A stretch of DNA of 64,000 bases from Nemertoderma westbladi (lineage: Eukaryota > Xenacoelomorpha > Nemertodermatida > Nemertodermatidae): assembly GCA_032718475.1 (NCBI GenBank), contig JAUCBJ010000961.1, forward strand, positions 42,417-106,416, written 5' to 3'. Under the pieces are notes generated by a model. The model saw nothing but the letters and a program-made list of their open reading frames with translations. It was not told the origin of the DNA and searched no databases. The position numbers and the translations under genes were made by a program. Of this stretch, positions 59,601-64,000 are shown one piece after another; within the stretch, counting starts at the first letter, position 1, and each line of letters opens with the position of its first letter.

Positions 59601-59983
59601 TCAATAACATGACCGACCTACTACTGTTATATAGTAGTAGGTCATAGTTGTAATTACTTGATACTGGATCTCAGACCTTTGTTGGAGATTAATGGCAAAC
59701 GAATAGAATATAAATTGAACTAACCCTGGGCGTCTCATAAATGTCTACAATATTAGTCCCTGGTTAATTAATGTAGGTTAATTGTTAGACTTAATTAAGG
59801 AAATTGACCAACCAACCTCCTAGCTTGCTCCTGGTGTTCCTGTTGCTGTCGTAGCAACTGGGCCACTTCGCTGTCTTCTGGTCGGTGTTCCCTTCCGATA
59901 ACAAAATGAACGTATCCGTTTGTGTTCCGTAATACAGAGGCAGCGAACGCCTGAGTTACACCAACTAACGACTTCCCGTCAAC
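38481..59983 (-). CDS. PPP1R9A: Neurabin/spinophilin-type scaffold (PPP1R9), ten 3'-terminal exons; gene 5' end outside window
   Basis: Exons in transcript order: 59983-59817, 59522-59324, 58731-58579, 58289-58066, 50253-50128, 50031-49895, 42289-42215, 42105-41906, 39347-39189, 38636-38481. All junctions are GT-AG, intron phases agree throughout, and the sum is 1,596 nt (531 codons plus stop). The protein starts inside the PDZ domain ([20 protein letters not shown] and FVIGRE), then has an acidic Ser/Pro linker, coiled coils ([15 protein letters not shown]), and a C-terminal SAM domain with a basic helix. PDZ, coiled coil and SAM in this order define neurabin; vertebrate spinophilin lacks the SAM. 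Neurabins bind F-actin and protein phosphatase 1 and organise synapses and junctions; the actin and PP1 sites would lie in the missing 5' exons. Intron 4 contains WDR17 on the opposite strand, intron 6 the 28-bp array, and intron 1 starts with a splice site in a tract rich in repeats. Confidence 0.93.
38905..39095. repeat. Dispersed repeat in neurabin intron 9
   Basis: Two parts match 25637-25710 (CTCCCCAGAGGAAACTCCAG region) and 26724-26757 (GAGAGACGTGTATTCAATGC). It lies wholly within the intron. Confidence 0.6.
39189..39347 (-). CDS. PPP1R9A: Neurabin exon: SAM domain
   Basis: Encodes [19 protein letters not shown] and [14 protein letters not shown], a SAM helix 1-4 pattern closely like neurabin-1. 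Acceptor CTCATTACAG, donor AAG/GTTTGC, phase 0. Confidence 0.93.
39945..40400. repeat. Dispersed (GTCT)n repeat copies in neurabin intron 8
   Basis: Contains two forward units (GGTCGATGATTTTATTTCTG ... GTCTGTCTGTCTG, then GGTCGCAAAATTCATTCCG) and a following inverted unit with GACAGAC runs ending CTCGAGAAGTAAGAGAG. Confidence 0.6.
40633..40703. mobile_element. Possible hAT-like transposon end
   Basis: CCCGGAGCCGGAGCC and CCCGGAGCCGGAG occur as a direct repeat next to an inverted GCTCCGGG/CCCGGAGC pair, and the segment ends GTTGCATCCCTAG, which resembles hAT terminal repeats (TAGGGATGCA in the other direction). The other end was not found. Confidence 0.3.
40849..40873. repeat. 25-bp perfect palindrome
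   Basis: Arms CGGGGTTCTGAA and TTCAGAACCCCG around a single G. It lies 15 bases before a TTAAGGGGGCC sequence that resembles a TTAA transposon end. Confidence 0.7.
40925..41190. repeat. Dispersed repeat shared with 25205-25620
   Basis: Same order of matching stretches as the copy at 25205-25620. Preceded by TTAAGGGGGCCAACTATAAC (40892-40911), which may be an element terminus. Confidence 0.5.
41847..41862. repeat. Poly(G) tract, 16 bases
   Basis: Uninterrupted G run in neurabin intron 8, about 45 bases past the donor of the preceding exon (read on the minus strand as poly(C)). Confidence 0.9.
41906..42105 (-). CDS. PPP1R9A: Neurabin exon: linker before the SAM domain
   Basis: Encodes [20 protein letters not shown] and a Ser-rich segment ([17 protein letters not shown]). 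Acceptor TTTTCTTACACAG, donor AGT/GTAAGC, ending in phase 0. Confidence 0.87.
42215..42289 (-). CDS. PPP1R9A: Neurabin exon (25 codons)
   Basis: Short exon encoding [20 protein letters not shown] then LTAN, between TTCCTTTTACAG and AACG/GTAAGT. It is the first exon after the 7.6-kb repeat-filled intron. Confidence 0.87.
42490..42643. repeat. Dispersed (GTCT)n repeat fragment at the far end of the 28-bp array
   Basis: TGTCTGTCTGTCTGTCTTC, TTTTGACGGACAACTGG and ACAGCGATAACTCGAGAA match wording at 61510-61590. It abuts the last array unit. Confidence 0.6.
42644..49911 (-). repeat. 28-bp minisatellite made of exon-intron junctions, about 259 copies
   Basis: Read on the neurabin (minus) strand each unit is CAACAGTA(G/C)CCAAG followed by GTAAGTAACTCCCC. 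The first half equals the last bases of the exon at 49895 (with TTG deleted), and the second half equals the first 14 bases of the intron. Every unit therefore holds a consensus donor AAG/GTAAGT and also a CAACAG acceptor-like end. A few units are 29 or 27 bp. The plus strand lacks stops in all three frames for over 7 kb, an artefact of the unit. GTACC- and GTAGCC-type units are mixed at both ends, while roughly 45000-46900 is nearly pure GTAGCC. Confidence 0.97.
49895..50031 (-). CDS. PPP1R9A: Neurabin exon whose donor seeded the 28-bp array
   Basis: Encodes [18 protein letters not shown] to [15 protein letters not shown]. The last 17 nt (CAACAGTTGTAGCCAAG) followed by GTAAGTAAC are the evident parent of the array that fills the next intron. 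The split codon G/AT completes correctly in the next exon at 42289. Confidence 0.88.
50128..50253 (-). CDS. PPP1R9A: Neurabin exon: second coiled-coil segment
   Basis: Encodes [20 protein letters not shown] then [14 protein letters not shown]. Acceptor TTTACCTTCTAG, donor TCCAG/GTAAGT. Phases 2 in and 2 out match the neighbours. Confidence 0.9.
50254..51487. other. 3' part of neurabin intron 4, no gene seen
   Basis: AT-rich, with two long G runs (50378-50400 and 50573-50611). No open frame with recognisable content. Confidence 0.5.
50573..50611. repeat. Poly(G) tract, 39 bases
   Basis: The longest of several pure G or C runs in the window. A second, of 23 G, lies at 50378-50400. Confidence 0.95.
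51488..51500 (+). promoter_or_regulatory. X-box (RFX binding site) upstream of WDR17
   Basis: GTTACCAGGCAAC matches GTNRCC-N-RGYAAC at every defined position, with the same one-base spacer as the BBS4 site. It lies 875 bp before the WDR17 ATG, which leaves room for an untranslated first exon. RFX control of WDR17 is inferred. Confidence 0.6.
51604..51628. repeat. 25-bp perfect palindrome in the WDR17 5' region
   Basis: Arms TATTATAGCAGT and ACTGCTATAATA around one A, about 105 bp downstream of the X-box. It could be chance in AT-rich DNA or a dimer binding site. Confidence 0.55.
51629..52374 (+). other. 5' flank or 5' UTR of WDR17
   Basis: AT-rich sequence without a gene. An acceptor-like ACAAATCTCAG ending at 52332 would allow a spliced 5' UTR joined to the coding exon, but no donor stands out. 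Confidence 0.35.
52375..56382 (+). CDS. WDR17: WD repeat protein 17, intronless and nested antisense in neurabin intron 4
   Basis: 1,335 residues, close to the roughly 1,300 of vertebrate WDR17. The N-terminal half carries WD40 repeats, for example [20 protein letters not shown] (about residue 80), [20 protein letters not shown] (362), [20 protein letters not shown] (497), [20 protein letters not shown] (581) and [20 protein letters not shown] (628). A low-complexity insert rich in STPHLD (about 698-725) follows, then an alpha-solenoid like that of intraflagellar transport proteins, ending [20 protein letters not shown], the family's hallmark C-terminus. Compared with vertebrate WDR17, the protein has about 17 extra N-terminal residues; the ATG is the first in frame. 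The cellular role of WDR17 is little known; its architecture and the X-box suggest cilia. The uninterrupted 4-kb coding region contrasts with the many-exon gene of other animals. Confidence 0.96.
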   Translation: MDSICATLGGQPVVIGARQVVLQPAGCQQHHRNIIGINKDHTMLAYCATLAVYVYVAGREATENWLLSGVMSHHKKAITALQWSPHQAALFASASNDPVICVWNAKEQCLVVELHSIVDVPFCIGWCYDDTQSIAFSYDVTSSKATNVYVWNTGSGKCKPHKHIAGFSSGIRTFRWNGIRLGKVIVGHENGSISLYTPGNKVIKHILKPEYSESNSNDPVTSLQWDPLSPDYVLVVNKWSGVRLLDSESRTTAMRFANTRNAGIQDVSWVENAPGTFLSGDSRLGVLGVWNVSQPAPLASVQIRASGFNAIVGLPRDSGGRGSNPESPPGTPTRAFCAFRDGATGIYDVPLRQWDFLLDAGHSETIFDCRFHPTDPDRLATASYDGTIKITDLPTMKVVETSPRVRAIVYSLSWAPPQWNCITGSTNQGSVFVWNVDKSKISHQYTEHASSGTGVCVYVCKWNQRKPDWIASSGSDGRCIVREVTGTLVRSYTHPAGVYGCDWHPNNGHVLATGCHDGNLRIFNAATDATATHTVALHGKRVFHVVWHPLLPGYLATGSDDSTAKVYDYGAGLTVATVTGHTAPVRGMVWHTELPWLLITGSWDSTVRMWDIRSSACLQTLDSHEADIYGLSVHPDRPFLLASTSRDSTLRLWHLAGLSALLYARMVATGVAALLGDPSTSMDQDAAPLLCGRRSAQLGSSPQVGSTPQLDSTPHLDSTPHLGSTDSTTDPPALTRTFTTFLHHSPRLPNLYDLVSLLQGSSHFSQLSSRYPASVVHHRHLLRLRASEARALEFASSNASSERSRVAQLSAARELYCNLGERRRYCEVSVRLGEWVEALAVAPAVSLDYWRQLVAQYTDQLSDNHSGQQSANQSARLSTAICNDQRTVDYLIHRGELEQALFVATAASSRTQEGSNSRTLENAMVLGGDNNVMEPSAPDLPLLSNQPTPLSSDLLPKVNELFTKVTDPSVLRCSRILAERAFNNGDCVTSACHYLSVDDVTGAIETLLHGNEPSLALSVALSLRAASGDIPAQTDATQRQLNAIARILLMRCEKLRESKLAADLLRKVAPHADALATEYCARNHDATDLRQSRGLPTRERCHLAAEAHESTREAVRYYAMSATPELAVAMGIPEVVAAMNREGFDIEEVDPLLGLLQSVDTAVYSRDPYRHRGAELLVVSAYTGALKAIRLGFHTIVPSLFLLAKQLLSGWEGSNQQSSALRLTAETVLRELDTWRSMQNSGGGNMSPDCMALCRKCCVDIRQVRQPRLIVSAGSQLPCHGNACISIVTHTRIKGEAYCLGDGKAGPMMSLDEALMWVEVNPFSPLGTFHRLNPY
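54478..54560 (+). repeat. Coding minisatellite in WDR17
   Basis: Short imperfect repeats of CTCGACTCGACTCCGCA-type sequence encode repeated STP-LD and SAQLGS-like residues between the WD40 and solenoid parts. The insert is not conserved in the family. Confidence 0.6.
56481..56672. mobile_element. Foldback (MITE-like) element supplying the WDR17 poly(A) signal
   Basis: Two inverted arms of about 60-70 bp surround a loop of about 60 bp. They share CAATAAAATAGGACAT, then TTCCC(T/C)CAGATACTA, then GCATTTAGGGCCACTTGGGC and CACTGT. The left arm has 14 extra bases and the right arm four. Each outer end starts CAATAAAA, so AATAAA appears on the plus strand at 56482-56487 and on the minus strand at 56666-56671. 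No transposase or clear target duplication was found. Confidence 0.75.
56482..56487 (+). terminator. Poly(A) signal of WDR17
   Basis: AATAAA about 100 bases after the WDR17 stop, forming the outer tip of the foldback element. No other AATAAA lies between it and the stop codon. Confidence 0.6.
56673..57045. other. Neurabin intron 4 spacer, no gene seen
   Basis: Mixed-composition sequence leading into the 37-bp array. No open frame with recognisable content. Confidence 0.45.
57046..58012. repeat. 37-bp minisatellite with B-box-like motif, 26 copies
   Basis: Unit GGGTTCGAGTCTCCAG then AGCGATTGGGTACAGAGACAA (37 bp), very uniform; GCGCG, GCGAG, GTGCG and a GTGTCAA variant are the few differences. 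Each unit holds GGTTCGAGTCT, one base from the Pol III B box. The array sits in neurabin intron 4, about 55 bases from the preceding donor. Open frames on both strands are by-products. Confidence 0.95.
58066..58289 (-). CDS. PPP1R9A: Neurabin exon: coiled coil
   Basis: [20 protein letters not shown] to [16 protein letters not shown]. The KKY-KAKKL heptads are diagnostic of the neurabin/spinophilin coiled coil. Acceptor TTTATTCTAG, donor GAGAG/GTAAGG (phase 2). It is followed by the 7.8-kb intron holding WDR17. Confidence 0.95.
58402..58419. repeat. Poly(G) tract, 18 bases
   Basis: G run in neurabin intron 3. An 11-base C run lies nearby at 58550-58560, close to the donor of the exon at 58579. 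Confidence 0.9.
58579..58731 (-). CDS. PPP1R9A: Neurabin exon: acidic linker entering the coiled coil
   Basis: 51 codons, [20 protein letters not shown] to [10 protein letters not shown], phase 0 at both ends. The acceptor follows TTTTCTGTTTGCAG and the donor is CAT/GTGAGT. Confidence 0.9.
58732..59323. other. Neurabin intron 2
   Basis: 592-bp AT-rich intron between exons at 59324 and 58731. No embedded element recognised. Confidence 0.7.
59324..59522 (-). CDS. PPP1R9A: Neurabin exon: Ser/Pro-rich and acidic linker
   Basis: Encodes [20 protein letters not shown] and an acidic stretch, ending KVQNQIE. Acceptor TTATTAG at 59523, donor GTGAGT at 59323. Its content is poorly conserved and typical of the region between PDZ and coiled coil. 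Confidence 0.88.
59567..59600. repeat. Hairpin of GATAC repeats near a neurabin acceptor
   Basis: Perfect 14-bp arms ATACGATACGATAC and GTATCGTATCGTAT around a six-base loop. It lies 45-78 bases upstream of the acceptor of the exon at 59522, i.e. near where a branch point could be. Confidence 0.7.
59817..59983 (-). CDS. PPP1R9A: Neurabin exon: second half of the PDZ domain
   Basis: Begins [15 protein letters not shown] directly after TTGGTTGCAG, the expected phase-0 junction, and runs through FVIGRE to a charged helix QQEHQEQAR. The donor AGGAG/GTTGGT is weaker than the others but gives the correct phase into the next exon. The first 31 nt of the exon are repeated in the upstream minisatellite. 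The preceding PDZ exon is not in the window. Confidence 0.92.
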
Positions 59984-60310
59984 CTGCAACCAATCAACGT
60001 ACGAGTTACATCAACTAACGACTTCCCGCCAACCTGCAACCAATCAACGTACGAGTTACACCAACTAACGACTTCCCGCCAACCTGCAACCAATCAACGT
60101 ACGAGTTACACCAACTAACGACTTCCCGCCAACCTGCAACCAATCAACGTACGAGTTACACCAACTAACGACTTCCCGCCAACCTGCAACCAATCAACGT
60201 ACGAGTTACACCAACTAACGACTTCCCGTCAACCCTCAACCAATCAACGTACGAGTTACACCAACTAACGACTTCCCGTCAACCCTTAACCAATCAACGT
60301 ATGACTTACA
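59961..60310 (-). repeat. 50-bp minisatellite made of intron-exon junctions
   Basis: Seven copies with exact 50-bp spacing (markers AACTAACGACTTCCCG at 59963, 60013, 60063 and so on). Read on the minus strand each holds about 19 nt of intron end (GTTGATTGGTTGCAG) and 31 nt of PDZ-exon start. The copy at 59983 is the real exon. The next four upstream keep TTGCAG/GTTG with GAC changed to GGC; the outer two have TTGAGGG or TTAAGGG instead of the CAG. Confidence 0.95.
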
Positions 60311-61454
60311 TCAGCTTACATTTTGGTCATACAAAGAGAGGTAATAACCTATTAATTCAGCTTTAAACGGCAAGGACCGCATTTTGGATTAAAATAATAT
60401 AGATAGATAGTATTGTGAGATAGGAGGACTTCATCAGGACTTCAAGGACGATTGCAACACAAGGCCTCTAGAAAAGGTATGACGTTGCACGAAGTTCACG
60501 AGTTGACGTGGCTATCCTCATAGCAATAGCTTCAGTCCCCATAAAGGTTAAGGGTAATGGTGGATGAGGTCTTTATAGGTTGTGGATTTCAATTCTTCGG
60601 CCCTAGAGGCTGCAGTGTGTATGGATGCAAGAGAGTCACAGAGTTTACGGTAGGTTAAAGTTCCATACGAACGGTAGTGCAGTGTAGTGGGGGTCGGCAC
60701 GGGGATATGCAATCAGGCATGACAGGCCTTCTTCCATCTGAGATTAGCCCATTGGGCCCAATGATGGTGGACGCTACAAATGTGGCGTGTCATCTAGAAA
60801 ATGGGTTAAGTGGTCATTCAGAAAAGTGTATAGAAAATTTATTTAATTTTCCAATGCGCTGTAATGAACCCCCCCCCCCCCCCCCCCCCCCCCTCAAGTC
60901 AAATTTATACGGCCTATAGAACAAGCATAATATTTCGGTTTGTGAAAAAAAAAACGTGTCATACTCGTTACAATTTACAATCTAAGTCAATATCAGTCGT
61001 ACATGTAAAAATATTAATTTCTAGACGCCCCCTAGCGGCAAACGATATAATAACTGTTTTTATTTGAATCGCTACTAGTCTGCCAATCTTGAATGAAAAA
61101 TTTCGAATTCGCATTTAAAGTGTTCTCAAATATACAACATTAAATAATTCTAGTACCGAATGTTAAAAAAATTTCCTTTTTACGGAAAGTGGCACCAAAA
61201 TAACTGAAAAATATATTATTCCAAAATTTCATACTAGAATACTTGTAGAGCACATCTATCTGATTCGAATGACATAAAAATGGATAAATTTGGATAAAAA
61301 ATGGCGGAGGAGTAGCATTTTTCATATTTCAGATATTAATTCTGAGAAAATGCCCTTCGAATTTTAAACCTTCCCGCCAAAATCGGCTGTCTGTGTTCTG
61401 GTTGATAAAATACTTCTGGCACGAAGGATACACAACACGGAACTAAAATTTTCA
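60311..61454. other. Neurabin upstream intron, no gene seen
   Basis: No exon encoding the first half of the PDZ domain (expected to end just before VDGKSLV) was found here or further right, so that exon is outside the window. A 25-base poly(C) run occupies 60869-60893. Confidence 0.5.
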
Positions 61455-61660
61455 TTACGGGGGTTTTCGGGGTCGCTGATTTCAGTTTTAATGTTTGGTG
61501 GAATTTAGTTTGTCTGTCTGTCTGTCGGTCGTCTGTCTTTCACACAATTTGACGGACAGACCGACATATGGAAAAACAGCGATAACTCGAGAAATAAAAG
61601 ACGTCTTACTAAGCGGTTTTCAGATTTGAAATCCTCATTATATTCTGCTCTAGGTGAAAT
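61455..61660. repeat. Dispersed (GTCT)n repeat copy
   Basis: GGGTCGCTGATTTCAGTTTTAATG, followed by GTCTGTCTGTCTGTC and ACAGCGATAACTCGAGAAAT. A forward copy of the family seen at 24113 and 39945. A 15-base poly(C) run follows at 61701-61715. Confidence 0.65.
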
Positions 61661-61715
61661 AAAAAAACAACAATTTGAAAATTTGACCTGAGGGGGGAAT
61701 CCCCCCCCCCCCCCC

Positions 61716-62149
61716 TTAATAACACTAGCTTTGAATGTTAATTTAAGTCGTCATGTCCATATAAAGTCCATTTACTTCCTAGGTAATCACGCTAATTATT
61801 ATACGAATTAAGTAAATTAACTATCCAATAATTGCAACAATTAATTACGTCATTAATTTCTATGTTTGAATCTTTTACCTGTTCGTATATTTATAATGAA
61901 AGCAATATAAATTAAATTATGTATTTTCTCCAAAATATTGGATCTTGGGATCCTCCCATGCGCACAGGCGATGCTTTGTATGTGTGGATTACCAGGCGGA
62001 GTTGGATTTACAGAAGGGTAGAGTAGATGTTCCATTATTAATAGGTATGGTGGGGGGGGGGCTGATATTTGCATGGTGCGGTTTCACTTAGTAGTGTATG
62101 ATTTATTTAGCAAATACACGAGCTTTCACGAGCTCACCAATCAATTAAA
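61716..62149. other. AT-rich intron sequence, no feature seen
   Basis: No coding or repeat structure beyond a short G run at 62052-62060. Confidence 0.45.
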
Positions 62150-62990
<841 letters not shown>

Positions 62991-63869
62991 AGACAACCCA
63001 TCAGAAACAGACACATCAGTTTCACAGACATTCACACAGAGCGAGGATAACATTATCACTCGTAACTGAAGTTTCGGATTCAATTAAAAAAAATAATTCG
63101 TATTAAAAGCTGAAAAGTAAAACTTACTTTGCTATTAAATGTTGTTACGATGAGAATATTTTGTACTCTAGAGGAATAATCTGCTACATAGCCGCCAAGT
63201 AATGGTAGTGGTATAATTAGTAGTTTGGTAAAACCATAAAATTAAATATTTAATATAATATGATGTAATATTATCTAATATAATAATTAAGAAGTTAAAT
63301 AAAGATGTGTAACTTTGCACTTTGTGACATGGGTAATTTTGTTAATAGAAAAAGTCTGTTATAATAATTGTTTTTCACGAAAATAATTCAGATATAAATA
63401 CTGAAATAAGAAAAGGGAGAGTTTTAGTTGACAGACTATCCATTAGGTATGGGTTACTGTCGGACTATAACCAAACCACCCGGCTGCCCTAATCTAATAG
63501 CCGGCAATATAATATATTTTGATTGACAGGGGAAGCAGAGAATATCAGCCCGGCACTAACTTATATAGGCCGGGCCTTACCTGAATGCTAAATAACAGCT
63601 GCCATACATAACGCTGCGTAAAAATATTGATCTGGGAAGCAACAATTTAGTCATATAGGCGAGGTAAGCAGACTGCCAGCATGGTGACACGCCGATAGCA
63701 ATAGCAAAACAATATATTGTAAAAAAAATATGTCAGTTTGTTAATGTGCGAGGGGGATATAGAGGCAGACAGAGCTGCCTGACGACCGTGGTGGCCAATA
63801 ACAAATTACTAACTAAAAAGCTACAAATTAATACGTAACGTCCCTGATTAATTCGGGCGTAGACGCTGT
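62991..63869. other. AT-rich intron sequence, no gene seen
   Basis: No open frame or repeat with a recognisable identity. Confidence 0.45.
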
Positions 63870-64000
63870 GCCGACACAGGTGCCGACACAGGTGCCGACA
63901 CAGGTGCCGACAGAGGTGCCGACACAGGTGCCGACACAGGTGCCGACACAGGTGCCGGCACAGGTGCCGACACAGGTGCCGACACAGGTGCCGACACAGG
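63870..64000. repeat. 12-bp minisatellite, running off the window
   Basis: About 11 copies of GTGCCGACACAG, with one GACAGAG and one GCCGGCACAG variant, continuing to the last base of the window. Confidence 0.95.

Overview
The window is animal (metazoan) nuclear DNA. It holds spliced genes with canonical GT-AG introns, AT-rich non-coding DNA, a SINE, non-LTR retrotransposon pieces and very large tandem arrays. Three real genes can be read: BBS4 (1576-3204, +), WDR17 (52375-56382, +) and the 3' half of a neurabin/spinophilin (PPP1R9) gene (ten exons between 59983 and 38481, - strand; its 5' exons lie beyond the right edge). BBS4 and WDR17 have uninterrupted coding regions, which is unusual for these genes. 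The compact introns and intronless ciliary genes would suit a marine invertebrate, perhaps a tunicate, but I cannot assign a clade from this window.

Layout: 1-580 decayed reverse transcriptase; 1133-3339 BBS4 with an RFX X-box and a poly(A) signal; 3804-23270 a 23-bp satellite (about 19.5 kb) broken by a SINE and an RTE-like 3' end; 23271-29142 mostly dispersed repeats, including a TTAA-flanked piggyBac-like composite, with no convincing gene; 29143-30679 a 22/27-bp satellite; 31285-38448 a 20-bp satellite with three sub-blocks, ending about 30 bp from the neurabin stop codon; 38481-59983 neurabin; 59961-60310 a 50-bp minisatellite over a neurabin 3' splice site; 60311-64000 upstream neurabin intron with dispersed repeats, a (GACA)n tract and a 12-bp array that runs off the end. 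Tandem repeats make up well over half of the window.

The most striking observation concerns neurabin splice junctions. Intron 6 (42290-49894) is almost entirely about 259 copies of a 28-bp unit that is a copy of its own exon-intron junction: 14 nt of exon end plus 14 nt of intron start, each with a perfect GTAAGT donor. At the other end of the same gene the PDZ exon is preceded by six tandem copies of its own intron-exon junction (50-bp unit), at least four with an intact acceptor. In both cases only the outermost donor or the innermost acceptor keeps the frame open. These look like minisatellites born from splice junctions, with many decoy splice sites.

A second theme is cilia. BBS4 (BBSome) and WDR17 (a WD40 plus alpha-solenoid protein) each have a perfect 13-bp RFX X-box (GTNRCC-N-RGYAAC) upstream, at 1133-1145 and 51488-51500. 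WDR17 is nested, antisense and intronless, inside neurabin intron 4, and its only nearby poly(A) signal lies at the end of a 192-bp foldback element.
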